NCBI GenBank assembly: GCA_019753405.1
Contig: JAIKLF010000002.1
Span: 17,338-81,337, forward strand
Reading direction: 5' to 3'
DNA length: 64,000 nucleotides
DNA from: Murdochiella sp. Marseille-P8839
GTDB lineage: Bacteria > Bacillota > Clostridia > Tissierellales > Peptoniphilaceae
Positions 17,790 through 26,753 of this stretch are shown here, piece after piece. The first letter of the stretch is position 1. Each line of letters opens with the position of its first letter. The notes beneath the pieces were generated by a model that saw nothing but the letters and a program-made list of their open reading frames with translations, ran no database searches and had not been told where the DNA came from. Position numbers and translations under genes: made by a program.

Positions 17790-18866
17790 ATGAAAAAATC
17801 AAAGAAAAAAGTAGTACGAAGAATCATGGTGATCACTGTTATTGTATTAATGATAGGCGCTTTGTGGGTCTTTTCTGCAATTCTTTATGAGGAGAACATT
17901 AATCAGCGATTTGAAAGTTATAAACCGCTGATGTTGCAAGTTGAAGACTTTGAAGGATTGAAACGAACAAAGTATACGTTTCCTTCCGATAAGGGACAAA
18001 TGCTGACGGGATATTGCTACCATTCGGGGAGTAATCCGCACGGCATCATTATCATCGCCCATGGTTTTGGCGGCGGTGGTCATAATTCATATTTGGATTG
18101 TATCAACTACTTTGCACAGCATGGATACGTTGTATTTGCCTACGATGCTACCGGAAATGATGAAAGCGAAGGTGAAGGTATAGGGGGATTTCCGCAAGGC
18201 GTGATTGATTTGGATTATGCGATATCCTTTGTCGAAGACAGTGGAAATTTTCCGGATTTACCGATTGGCTTGTTTGGACATAGCTGGGGCGGCTATAGCG
18301 TTTGTAGTGTACTTACGTATCACCCTGAGGTGAAGGCAGTTATTGCATGTTGTGGAACCAACAGCTCTTCGAATATTTTTGAGGTCGGAGGAAAGAAAGA
18401 GGCGGGCAATGGTATTTATGCGATGATGCCGTTTGTGAAAATCCATGAATGGATGAAATATGAGAAGTACGCTACGAACACAGCAATGGATGGCTTTAAG
18501 GCAAGTGATGCAGCCATATTGATTGCACATAGCGAGGATGACGAGACGGTGCCTATACAGTATGGATACGATTTATATTATCAAAAATATAAGAGTGATC
18601 CGAGATTTACTTTTCTCCGTTTTCAAGACAAAGGGCATAGTTATTTTTTCGATGATAAAAACAACACTTACCGTGAAGAGTTCAACTCTACATTTAAAAA
18701 ATGGGCGGATACTCTGGACTATGATTACAAAGCAGAGGAAAACAAGCAGCGTTTTATGAAGGACAAAGCGCAGTATATTGAAGAACATCTTGATAGAAAA
18801 CGATGGAGTAACCGGCTTGATATCAACCTGTTTGAACAATTTGTTGCCTTTTATGATGAGAACTAA
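17790..18866 (+). CDS. Membrane-anchored alpha/beta hydrolase
   Basis: A 358-residue serine hydrolase with an N-terminal signal-anchor (basic start, hydrophobic residues ~12-33), so the catalytic domain should face outside. The nucleophile elbow is GHSWGGYS, an oxyanion-type motif is AHGFGGGG, the acid is probably in HSEDDETVP and the catalytic His in DKGHSYFF. The ribosome site is weak (TCGAGAAA). The nearby hydrolases at 19327 and 20417 suggest a cluster of exported hydrolases. The substrate is unknown. Confidence 0.85.
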   Translation: MKKSKKKVVRRIMVITVIVLMIGALWVFSAILYEENINQRFESYKPLMLQVEDFEGLKRTKYTFPSDKGQMLTGYCYHSGSNPHGIIIIAHGFGGGGHNSYLDCINYFAQHGYVVFAYDATGNDESEGEGIGGFPQGVIDLDYAISFVEDSGNFPDLPIGLFGHSWGGYSVCSVLTYHPEVKAVIACCGTNSSSNIFEVGGKKEAGNGIYAMMPFVKIHEWMKYEKYATNTAMDGFKASDAAILIAHSEDDETVPIQYGYDLYYQKYKSDPRFTFLRFQDKGHSYFFDDKNNTYREEFNSTFKKWADTLDYDYKAEENKQRFMKDKAQYIEEHLDRKRWSNRLDINLFEQFVAFYDEN

Positions 18867-18919
18867 GAAAATGTGGATCACCTGCGGCTGAAGACAATCG
18901 ATAATTCCTTTAAAAAATT

Positions 18920-19069
18920 ATCATTCTACCAGCCCTGCCAACGCTAGGTATCGTTGCCGTGTTTTCGTTGTTTGGATATTTGTATAGCAACGGTTTAGAA
19001 AATCCGTCGATGCAGGAAGCCCTAATGACTGGTTTGCTCTGGGCAGCCATCTGCATACGAAGACTATGA
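18920..19069 (+). pseudogene. Membrane-protein remnant with glycosylase fragment
   Basis: From 18925 to 18953 the bases match the 3' part of the glycosylase gene (15853-15881) with one mismatch. The same stretch is part of a frame (~18920-19069) reading as a hydrophobic protein piece, with FSLFGYLYSNGLENP and TGLLWAAICI before TGA. No start codon or ribosome site is apparent. The rest of 18867-19326 shows no recognisable gene, so the region looks like recombination debris. Confidence 0.55.
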
Positions 19070-19326
19070 TATTTGAAGGTTTTACACTCTCTGTTGTTAT
19101 GAGAAGGCGTTCCTTCCAGTATGAAGAGTGGCCAAGTTGTTCGTCTTACAATTATTCACGCACCAACTATGCTATTGAAGAAAAGAGACATAAACGGCAA
19201 CAATCTTCATTTTGGTGAAAATGCCGGTCTTGCCAATTGTGGCGAAAAAAGAATTTACCTCTTCTTAATTTATTCCATAAAAAGCTAATATACAGTTTAT
19301 GTGCAGAGCCGATTAGGGAGGGCAAT

Positions 19327-20388
19327 GTGCATAAAGAAGTGGCAAAAATAATAAAAGCGTTGGGAATAATGATCTTCATGCTTTTGATCCTCGTGGTTAT
19401 CGCTCATGTTGTGGGAAGAGCTTGGAATAAGCGAACACCTCGCGACGGTATTAATGAGTCAATGGTTGTTGACGTCAATGGCAGTAGGCAATGGATCAAC
19501 ATTTACGGCCAAAACAAAAAGAACCCGGTGCTGCTCTATCTACATGGCGGACCCGGCGCTTCGACGAGTGCCGTTGACTATGTGTTTACCAGAAAATGGT
19601 CCGATATTTATACCGTTGTCACTTGGGATCAACGTAATTGCGGAAAAAGTTATGATGCCTCACAGAACGATTTTGTGTTGACGAAGGCTATCCTTTTGGA
19701 AGATGGAAAACAGATTACCGAGTTCCTTCGAAAGCATTTGGGTGTCGATAAGATCACAATACTTGGCCATTCTTGGGGATCCTTATACGGGGCGAATTTG
19801 GTTCAGATGTATCCGCAATACTTTACTTTATTTATTGGAACCGGACAGCTGGTAGACCCTGTTGAAAATGAAAAAGCCTTCAAAGAAGCTGCCGCAAAGT
19901 GGGCAGAAAGTGACACGGAGGCAATGCAACTGGTGGAGAAGCTTAAGCCGGAAGAAATGGATCAAGAATACGTTGACGCCAGGAATTCGCTGTTGACGAA
20001 GTTTGGATATAGCATGATGAAAGACGGTACAGATTATAATTTTCTTACCACGGTGTTATTCAATCCCCATTATTCTCTTACCGATTGGCTGGTCTATCTC
20101 CAGGAAGATTCGAGGGGATATTTAGAGTTTTTTCGGTCGGATGCGTTAGAGGATTTTTCCATAAAGGATAAGTTCGTTTACTCCGTTCCGTATATCAACA
20201 TCAATGGAGACATGGATTTTCAGGCAAATTACCAATTGGCTCAAAACTATTATGAAGGGGTGATTGCACCGGCAAAAGGCATGATCATCATGAAAAACAC
20301 CAGTCATGGTTTATTGGAATCCAAATCCGAAGAATTTTCGAATGTAGTTCATGACATATTTGAAAAGTATAAGCGGCTCTATAAATGA
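19327..20388 (+). CDS. Membrane-anchored alpha/beta hydrolase, proline iminopeptidase-like
   Basis: Serine hydrolase starting at GTG 19327 after AGGGAGG (the in-frame start at 19237 has no ribosome site). An N-terminal membrane helix (ALGIMIFMLLILVVIAHVVG) is followed by an alpha/beta-hydrolase fold with LYLHGGPGAS, the oxyanion motif of prolyl iminopeptidase relatives. Further motifs are WDQRNCGKS, the nucleophile elbow GHSWGS and a late His in NTSHGLLES. Length (353) suits the family plus an anchor. The gene ends 28 bp before the next hydrolase. Peptidase activity is only inferred from the HGGPG subfamily. Confidence 0.85.
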   Translation: MHKEVAKIIKALGIMIFMLLILVVIAHVVGRAWNKRTPRDGINESMVVDVNGSRQWINIYGQNKKNPVLLYLHGGPGASTSAVDYVFTRKWSDIYTVVTWDQRNCGKSYDASQNDFVLTKAILLEDGKQITEFLRKHLGVDKITILGHSWGSLYGANLVQMYPQYFTLFIGTGQLVDPVENEKAFKEAAAKWAESDTEAMQLVEKLKPEEMDQEYVDARNSLLTKFGYSMMKDGTDYNFLTTVLFNPHYSLTDWLVYLQEDSRGYLEFFRSDALEDFSIKDKFVYSVPYININGDMDFQANYQLAQNYYEGVIAPAKGMIIMKNTSHGLLESKSEEFSNVVHDIFEKYKRLYK

Positions 20389-20416
20389 TGAGTGAACGAC
20401 GGTGAAAGGAGATGGA

Positions 20417-22213
20417 ATGAATCGGGTGAAAAGAACATGGTGTACTGTTTTGCTTTTGTGTTTGGCTGTTCAGCTTGTTGGCTCTTCGTTGTTCTCAGTG
20501 AGCGCCGCCGAAAAGTCTTTTCCATCCGGGCTTAACTATAGTGACTTGCCCAAAACGATCGATCAGTATGTTCGCGAACATCAAGAAACCACTTGCGGGA
20601 TGAATCTTGTCGTTTACGATCGGGACGGAGTGATTTATGAGAAAGCATACGGCTATATGGACAAGGAAGCGGAAATGCGGGCAGATTTGGATACGGTTTA
20701 TGAGTGGGGATCCACTTCAAAACTTTTGATCTGGGTGAGTGTCATGCAGCTCTATGAAGAAGGGAAAATTGATTTACACCAAGATATTAAACATTACCTG
20801 CCAGATGGGTTTCTCCAAAACGTACGCTTTGATAAGCCCATTACGATGCTGGATCTGATGAATCATCAAGCAGGATTTCAGGATACCTACTTTATTCAAA
20901 CGCCTCACGCAAAGGAGATGAAAAGCCTGGAAGAAGTTCTCCGTGCCGAACAGCCAAAACAAGTCTTTGCACCCGGTGAGCACACCGCCTATTCCAATTG
21001 GGGCGCTGCACTTGCCGCTTTTATTGTGCAGGAAATAGCCGGCATGGATTATGTCGAATATGTCCATAAACATATTTTTCAACCGCTCAATATGGCGCAT
21101 ACTTCTATCAGTCCCCTTTATGCGGACAATTCCTGGGTGGATCAACAACGACAAAGGCTAACGTGTTATGACACCGAAGGAGAGAAAATTGGCGGATCCG
21201 GTATATATTACATTTTTGTCTATCCTGCCGGCAGTGCGGCCGGAACGATATCCGATCTGGCAAAGTTTGCCCGTGCCCTTACTCCGGATGATAATCAGCC
21301 GTCACCGCTGTTTAAAAACCAAGCGACGCAAAAAGAAATGTATACCGCAACCAGTTTTTATGGTTCTTCAAAAGTCGAAAAAAACTATCATGGCTTTTTT
21401 GCCTACGAATACGGCGTGCAAACGATCGGCCACGGTGGCAATACATTTGGTTGCTCCACAATGCTGCAGTTTGATCCGGTAAGTGGAGTGGGAGTGGTGG
21501 TGATGACCAACCAAGCTCATGAAACGATTTATACCGATCAAATGTATCAGCTGATTTATGGTAAGTTCACTGACTCCACGCTTGGGCAAAGGAAAAGAGA
21601 TGTGCCCAAAGGATTGTTAATCAATATGCGCGGAATACTTGAGGGACCTCTATCGTTTGTCGGCGCACTGGGGGTCAGCACCTATAGTGAAGAAGATCTG
21701 GACAATTGGTGGTTTGAAGAAAACGGGGTCGTTCAGACTCCCTTTTCCGATTTTCTTCTTTCGACGCCAAAGGCACTGGTGAATGTGCTTTCGCTGCTTC
21801 TGTTCATTGTGGCCGGCCTTTTTGGACTGCTAAATTTGGTGCTGGGAGCCCTTATCCTTGATCCCATAAAAAAGAAAAAAGGAAAGTTAATCGTTTATCC
21901 GCTCAGAAAGTTTAGTTATGTTATTTGTGTACCAATGGTACTCGTCTTATTGAATTTCCTCTTTTGCTTTTTTCGTCTGCTGAATGGCTATAAAACCGGC
22001 GATATCGGTAGCGTGACTTCCTACCAGATGCAGAGTGCGCTTTTTGGCCTCTTGGCAACTGGAATGGTTCTTTTGATCGTGAAGGCAAAGAAAAGCGCCT
22101 ATAAAGAGGCAACAAAAAAGGACAAACGTAAATTTACCTTCACGGTTCTTCTAGCCGCGATACAAATCGCCGTGATAATGCTTTTTGATCTGTATCAATT
22201 TTGGGCGATATAA
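20417..22213 (+). CDS. Serine beta-lactamase-like hydrolase with C-terminal membrane domain
   Basis: A 598-residue protein starting at ATG 20417 after AAAGGAG. A signal peptide ends near SVSAA, then a class C beta-lactamase/esterase-type domain shows SxxK as STSK (residues ~98-101), the Tyr motif as YSN and the third motif as GHGGN. About 200 C-terminal residues contain four hydrophobic spans, so the catalytic domain is tethered outside the membrane. Such proteins act as peptidases or esterases on cell-wall or peptide substrates more often than as antibiotic-degrading enzymes. It is the third exported hydrolase in a row. Confidence 0.87.
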   Translation: MNRVKRTWCTVLLLCLAVQLVGSSLFSVSAAEKSFPSGLNYSDLPKTIDQYVREHQETTCGMNLVVYDRDGVIYEKAYGYMDKEAEMRADLDTVYEWGSTSKLLIWVSVMQLYEEGKIDLHQDIKHYLPDGFLQNVRFDKPITMLDLMNHQAGFQDTYFIQTPHAKEMKSLEEVLRAEQPKQVFAPGEHTAYSNWGAALAAFIVQEIAGMDYVEYVHKHIFQPLNMAHTSISPLYADNSWVDQQRQRLTCYDTEGEKIGGSGIYYIFVYPAGSAAGTISDLAKFARALTPDDNQPSPLFKNQATQKEMYTATSFYGSSKVEKNYHGFFAYEYGVQTIGHGGNTFGCSTMLQFDPVSGVGVVVMTNQAHETIYTDQMYQLIYGKFTDSTLGQRKRDVPKGLLINMRGILEGPLSFVGALGVSTYSEEDLDNWWFEENGVVQTPFSDFLLSTPKALVNVLSLLLFIVAGLFGLLNLVLGALILDPIKKKKGKLIVYPLRKFSYVICVPMVLVLLNFLFCFFRLLNGYKTGDIGSVTSYQMQSALFGLLATGMVLLIVKAKKSAYKEATKKDKRKFTFTVLLAAIQIAVIMLFDLYQFWAI

Positions 22214-22327
22214 TTCTCATTTTGGCATCATATCCATGATTTGTTTCGGTCCGATTGCTCTTTGAGATGCCCGTTTTCGATATAAGCCACTTCTGAATTC
22301 CGCCGCGGCACAGCGCCCCTCTCCTTT

Positions 22328-22379
22328 TCCAAAATCATGTATAATCAAGGTATTCACTGATTTCAAAGAGCACAGGAGA
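22328..22379 (+). promoter_or_regulatory. Promoter-like block (copy 2) for the DUF3825-like gene
   Basis: Near-identical to 17026-17074. TATAAT is at 22340-22345 and the block ends in GGAGAGG just ahead of ATG 22385. No consensus -35 is seen at the expected position, so promoter activity is uncertain although the position is right. Confidence 0.5.
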
Positions 22380-22384
22380 GGATT

Positions 22385-24367
22385 ATGCGCGGCACCATTC
22401 AAAAAATTGAAACGAATAAAAATAAAGAGCTCGTATTTTTTGGCGAAATACGTGGAGAAGATGGAAGGACGTATCGTTTTGACCTGCGAAATTGGACAGA
22501 CAAGAGCCTTACTCTTGCGGACATTCCCCGTTTTGCAGAAGTAGAATTTGATCTGATGGAACCGAACCTCAGCGGTTGGATTTATCCCAAAAATATTGTG
22601 TTGACAAAGACGTCGGAACAAGCAGTTGGCGAGACAGCAGCACAAGATAATGACCCAACTTCAACACAGGCGTCAAGAGAGACGGCACAAAATGCCCCTG
22701 CGCAGGCCGCACCGCAAAAAAACTTCATGCCCACCAATCATCATCATGGTATGCTGCAAGAATTTTCCTATATCAAGCAAAATTTTATTCGTTTGGCGCT
22801 CATGGAAATCATTCCGAATTTTGCCGACACGGAATTTGCCTCCGAGAGCAGCGTGTTCTGGAAAATTGCCACCACCTATAATGCGCTTCAGGATGAGGAT
22901 TTCGTGTTCTCCGGAAGCGGAATGAATGAATCGGTGACGTTTCCCAGTGGATTTGAAACACCGGAAGGGGAACCGATTCTTTTGCTGTGCAAGAGAAACA
23001 AAAACAATGCGCAGCCATGGGTTTCCGATCAATTGGTCATCGGAGAAAAGAAAATTGCTTCCATTTTCAACGTATTTCATTTTAATTGGTACGATGTGGA
23101 GCAATCTGTTGCGGAAATGATTCCGGAAGCTAACCGTTCGGCACAGGACATTGTGCGCAGCATGGAAATTCGCTATCTGAATGCTCCGCAGGATCTGGTT
23201 TATTTGCAAAACGGCGTGGTTTCCTCTGCCGAGGAAGCAGACGAATTATATGTTCCGATCGGCATAAATATGCCCGCCGGAGAGGAAATTTATTTGCTTT
23301 GTCGCAAACGCAACGGAAAGATGGGGTATGGCTGGTATTTCTACTCGGCAACCCATGCAAATGCCGGCTTTAAGGTGTTTGATAAGAAGTTGTGGCTGGA
23401 AAAATGGTCCGGCCCTTTAGACAACGATGTTCTTCGGGAATTAGCCAATCAGACGATGGAGGAGCGCTGGTCGTTCGGCACGAAGGAAAACTTCGGTATT
23501 TTGCGCAGCTATTTGCAATATACGTTTTCGCATCAGGTACAAAATAATAAAATGGATTACGATGCGGACGGACAGTATGCCGCGTTTAATACCGGCTTGC
23601 CGGATCGCAACACGTATAAATATCTGCACGCGATCTTTTCCCGCCTTCCCGAAGAGCGGAAGAGAGACGTGCATCCGCTCTATTGCCGACAGGAGTATCG
23701 CTTGGAAGGTTTTGTCGTTTCGGGTCGTGGGGGACTGGGAAAAATTCTTTCTGAAAAAATCGGCCTACCGGCACCGCCGACCTATTTTCAAACGAGAAAC
23801 GAGACAGTGTGGCAGCTCGGCTTTAACGAAAGCAATCAAATCACGATTCCGGAATACGACGATACGCACATTTTAATTCAGCGCTGCGAACGCATTCCGC
23901 TGGCGTTTTATCGTAACCAGGCGATGAATTCACCGCAGCTTTTGGCGATTTTGGATTCGTCGGAAACGGATGCGGAAAAGTATAAAAAAATTCGGGACCT
24001 GTTGAAGCCCGTTGTGATCGACAATCAACCCAATGACGAAATTACGAATTTCTATCGTCGCCTACAAAACGCCTTAGAAAATGTCATCAGCATTGCGATT
24101 AAGCGCCTGGCCTGGAACTGGCGGGCGGTAGTTCCCTGCTACAATCCGGAACGGGAAGAATCGTGTTTTCTTTTGCCGGTGTCCTTTTCTGAGGATGATC
24201 GAACCGATCGAGCCATGATTGCTTCTTGCAATGAGACGAATAAAAACAACATTTACACGATTCACACGGTCATTTTTTTGAACTGGGCTTACCTGGACGC
24301 GCGCCTCATTTGTCGACCGGAATCGGAATGGCTGATTGTCGACCACATTGATGAAGAGGAGGAGTAG
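22385..24367 (+). CDS. DUF3825-like protein with N-terminal OB/cold-shock-like domain
   Basis: A 660-residue cytoplasmic protein. Residues 1-65 resemble a cold-shock or S1-type OB fold (MRGTIQKIE, LVFFGEIRGEDGRTYRF, then FAEVEFDL), suggesting nucleic-acid binding. A low-complexity Ala/Gln/Thr linker (~80-115) follows. The C-terminal ~300 residues carry the pattern I associate with DUF3825: RWSFG near residue 360, ILRSYLQYTF, FNTGLPDR, and a late block WNWRAVVPCYNPE with FLLPVSF. The central region (~125-340) is unrecognised. The biochemical function of DUF3825 is not established to my knowledge. The gene stands alone with its own promoter-like block. Confidence 0.7.
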   Translation: MRGTIQKIETNKNKELVFFGEIRGEDGRTYRFDLRNWTDKSLTLADIPRFAEVEFDLMEPNLSGWIYPKNIVLTKTSEQAVGETAAQDNDPTSTQASRETAQNAPAQAAPQKNFMPTNHHHGMLQEFSYIKQNFIRLALMEIIPNFADTEFASESSVFWKIATTYNALQDEDFVFSGSGMNESVTFPSGFETPEGEPILLLCKRNKNNAQPWVSDQLVIGEKKIASIFNVFHFNWYDVEQSVAEMIPEANRSAQDIVRSMEIRYLNAPQDLVYLQNGVVSSAEEADELYVPIGINMPAGEEIYLLCRKRNGKMGYGWYFYSATHANAGFKVFDKKLWLEKWSGPLDNDVLRELANQTMEERWSFGTKENFGILRSYLQYTFSHQVQNNKMDYDADGQYAAFNTGLPDRNTYKYLHAIFSRLPEERKRDVHPLYCRQEYRLEGFVVSGRGGLGKILSEKIGLPAPPTYFQTRNETVWQLGFNESNQITIPEYDDTHILIQRCERIPLAFYRNQAMNSPQLLAILDSSETDAEKYKKIRDLLKPVVIDNQPNDEITNFYRRLQNALENVISIAIKRLAWNWRAVVPCYNPEREESCFLLPVSFSEDDRTDRAMIASCNETNKNNIYTIHTVIFLNWAYLDARLICRPESEWLIVDHIDEEEE

Positions 24368-24421
24368 TTGATACTGTGTCATATGGACGCGGCTCCGATC
24401 GGCCGCAAGCCGGCGGAAAGA

Positions 24422-24450
24422 TTGACAACCACAAACCTGTTCAATATAAT
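24422..24450 (+). promoter_or_regulatory. Consensus sigma-A promoter for murT
   Basis: TTGACA (24422-24427), 17-bp spacer, TATAAT (24445-24450), about 50 bp ahead of ATG 24501. This is a perfect match to the housekeeping consensus. Confidence 0.9.
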
Positions 24451-24500
24451 GCATAGACATATTTTGTCTGCAATACTGCATTTGCGAGGGTGTTATCCAT

Positions 24501-25862
24501 ATGAAGAATAAAGTCTCCCTGCTTTTAGGGAAAGCGATTAAGAAAGCGGTCAATCTTGTTGGGAAAGAGGGTTCCGATTTTACGGGAACGCTGATTTCGC
24601 GACTTGATCCGTCCCTCAAATATCGAATAGCCAAGCCGGAAAAAATCATTTGCGTATCCGGAACCAACGGTAAAACGACAACCGTCAATATTTTAGCGGA
24701 TAGTGTACGCTTATTAGAGGGAAAGGTTTCCTCCAATTTTCACGGCGCTAACTTGGAACACGGTGTTTTGGCGGCATTGATGGATTCGTCCTCCCTGCAG
24801 GATAAGCAGCCGAAGGTCGGCGTGTATGAGGTGGATGAATTAAGCACCTATCGCATTTGCGATTTTCTCACGCCGAACACCTTCACCGTTACCAACTTGT
24901 TTCAAGATTCCTTTGAACGAAATGCAAATACCGGTTACATCAAAAAACGGCTATCTTTCGGTATTCCCAAAGAAACAAAACTGTTGTTGAATGCCTCGGA
25001 TGCCATTTCGGCGTATCTTTGTCCGGAAAATGAACGCGTCTATTTTGATGTGTTGCCGCTGTCGTTTGAGACGCAATGTCTGGATTCCAAAATTCAGGAT
25101 CTCATCTACTGTCCCCATTGCGGACGAAAAGTGAACTGGTTGTTCAAGCGCTATCATCATTTGGGACGTTATCATTGTGATTGTGGAAACTTCAGCAATC
25201 CCGCAGCGACCTATTTTGTCTATGATGCGGATCGGGAAAAACGCATCCTGTTCATTCAGGATCACGAGAAAAAGTTTACCTTGCGTGCGCTCGGAAGCTC
25301 CATCGAGAGTATGTACAATCAAATCGCCGCCTATGCGACTTTACGGGAAAACGGCTATACCTATGCGCAAATTGCTTCCGTCATGGAGCAAATTGAGCTG
25401 ACGAAAGAACGCCATCAGGAATCCCATTATGAAGATATGCATTTTTACAGCATCGTCACGAAAGGCTATAACCCGATTGCCGTGACAAGAAATCTGGATG
25501 CCATTCGGAAAAATCGAAATCGCAAGGAAATTATCTGGATTATTGAGGATTATTGGGAAAAGACGACACCCATGCGTACGCCGGGATGGCTTTTTGCCGT
25601 GGATTTCGATTATCTGGACGAGACCGTGTCACATTTTATTATTCTGCGGTCTCGCAATACCTATGAGATCAAACTCAGCTGTTTGCTGGATGGAGTACCA
25701 CCGGAGAAGATTGTGGTTGTTGATCGTGTCGAAGACATCAATTCCATTATCGATCCAACGATAAAGGATATTTATCTCCTGCATGATTTTGGACCACCCT
25801 GGACGACGATTGCCAAAGAGTTCGAGACGACGATCATGAAGGGGCGAATGGAGCAGTCATGA
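24501..25862 (+). CDS. murT: Lipid II isoglutaminyl synthase subunit MurT
   Basis: Mur-ligase-like subunit that amidates D-Glu of the lipid II stem peptide, normally with ammonia from GatD. The ATP-binding loop is SGTNGKTTT (residues ~52-60) and YEVDELSTY gives the Mur-ligase acidic motif. A Cys4 zinc ribbon CPHCGRKVN...YHCDCGN (~residues 204-236) is the MurT hallmark, and the last ~110 residues form the DUF1727-type C-terminal domain. It overlaps the GatD-like gene by four bases (ATGA), the usual murT-gatD arrangement. The partner lacks glutaminase residues, so the ammonia source here is in question. Confidence 0.92.
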   Translation: MKNKVSLLLGKAIKKAVNLVGKEGSDFTGTLISRLDPSLKYRIAKPEKIICVSGTNGKTTTVNILADSVRLLEGKVSSNFHGANLEHGVLAALMDSSSLQDKQPKVGVYEVDELSTYRICDFLTPNTFTVTNLFQDSFERNANTGYIKKRLSFGIPKETKLLLNASDAISAYLCPENERVYFDVLPLSFETQCLDSKIQDLIYCPHCGRKVNWLFKRYHHLGRYHCDCGNFSNPAATYFVYDADREKRILFIQDHEKKFTLRALGSSIESMYNQIAAYATLRENGYTYAQIASVMEQIELTKERHQESHYEDMHFYSIVTKGYNPIAVTRNLDAIRKNRNRKEIIWIIEDYWEKTTPMRTPGWLFAVDFDYLDETVSHFIILRSRNTYEIKLSCLLDGVPPEKIVVVDRVEDINSIIDPTIKDIYLLHDFGPPWTTIAKEFETTIMKGRMEQS

Positions 25863-26557
25863 TATTTGAAGTGCTATACGATGAATTTTATATCTTCGGC
25901 GAAAAGGCGAATGTGGAGTATCTGAAACGGATGTTTCCCGATGATACGGTTCGAGAGACGTCTTTTGGCGAAGTGCCGTGTTTTACTACGCAACCGGTTG
26001 ACGCAATTTTTCTCGGTCCCATGCAGGAGTCCAATCTGGAGCGGGTAACGGAAGCGCTGATGCCGCATCGCGAGAAGCTCAAAGAATGCATCGAGGAAGG
26101 CGTTCTCTTTGTTGCACTGAATAATGCGCTGGACATCCTCGGCCGCTCGCTTGACGTCGTGGATGAGGGAGAGATGCCTACTCTTTCTCTGTTTGACTAT
26201 ACCGTCGTGCGCGATTACATGAAGCGTTATTCGAAGCTTTTTGTTGCCGATTGGGACGGAGAGGAGATCATCGGGGAACGCATGGGTTTCAGTCAATACT
26301 ATGGCAATGAAACTTGCGCGATTTATATGTCCAAGACCGGTAAGGGCTTCAATGAGGATACGAATCTGGGTGGCTACCGCTACAAAAATGCGTTTTTGAT
26401 CGATGCGCTCGGGGTGCTGTTGGTGACGAATCCCCCTCTTGCCCGGCGTCTGTTCGCTTATTTCGGCATTGATAAGCCCCTTCCATTCGAAAAGGAAGGG
26501 GAAGAGGCATACACGAATAAATTGAATCTGTTGAAGACCGATTTCAAATTATCATAA
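25859..26557 (+). CDS. GatD-like protein lacking catalytic residues
   Basis: By position (ATGA overlap with murT), length (232) and alignment with remembered GatD sequences this is the glutamine amidotransferase partner of MurT. Conserved scaffold pieces are KLKECIEEG before the nucleophile elbow and YKN before the catalytic His. The elbow normally reads TICGGYQ but here reads ALNNALD, placing Asn at the Cys position. The segment normally TYLHGP reads IDALGV, placing Leu at the His position. The NHGGRT-like substrate segment is also absent. It probably cannot hydrolyse glutamine and may be structural or regulatory. Both substitutions come from by-eye alignment. Confidence 0.72.
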   Translation: MIFEVLYDEFYIFGEKANVEYLKRMFPDDTVRETSFGEVPCFTTQPVDAIFLGPMQESNLERVTEALMPHREKLKECIEEGVLFVALNNALDILGRSLDVVDEGEMPTLSLFDYTVVRDYMKRYSKLFVADWDGEEIIGERMGFSQYYGNETCAIYMSKTGKGFNEDTNLGGYRYKNAFLIDALGVLLVTNPPLARRLFAYFGIDKPLPFEKEGEEAYTNKLNLLKTDFKLS

Positions 26558-26577
26558 CGAATCATCCCACGCCGGAC

Positions 26578-26606
26578 TTGCGGTTCTTTGCCGCTTCGTG
26601 TAGAAT
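26578..26606 (+). promoter_or_regulatory. Promoter of tRNA-Ser
   Basis: TTGCGG (26578-26583), 17-bp spacer, TAGAAT (26601-26606), 19 bp ahead of the mature tRNA 5' end. Confidence 0.65.
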
Positions 26607-26625
26607 TGTCAGGTACCGATTGTGC

Positions 26626-26711
26626 GGAGAAGTATCGAAGTGGTCATAACGGGGCTGACTCGAAATCAGTTTGTCCTTCGGGACACGTGGGTTCGAATCC
26701 CACCTTCTCCG
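26626..26711 (+). tRNA. tRNA-Ser (anticodon CGA)
   Basis: Acceptor arms GGAGAAG and CTTCTCC pair over seven bases. The anticodon arm CTGACT-CGA-AATCAG gives anticodon CGA, reading UCG. A long variable arm (GTCCTTCGGGAC) marks a class II serine tRNA, and the T arm GTGGGTTCGAATCCCAC is canonical. CCA is not encoded. It has its own promoter and terminator. Confidence 0.95.
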
Positions 26712-26721
26712 TAATAGAAAA

Positions 26722-26748
26722 GAAGGGCATGTGGCCCTTCTTTTTTTT
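26722..26748 (+). terminator. Terminator after tRNA-Ser
   Basis: GAAGGGC-ATGTG-GCCCTTC followed by eight T residues. On the opposite strand the hairpin is followed by TTTTC, so it may also serve the convergent DUF1287 gene that ends at 26754. Confidence 0.9.
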
Positions 26749-26753
26749 GCGCT

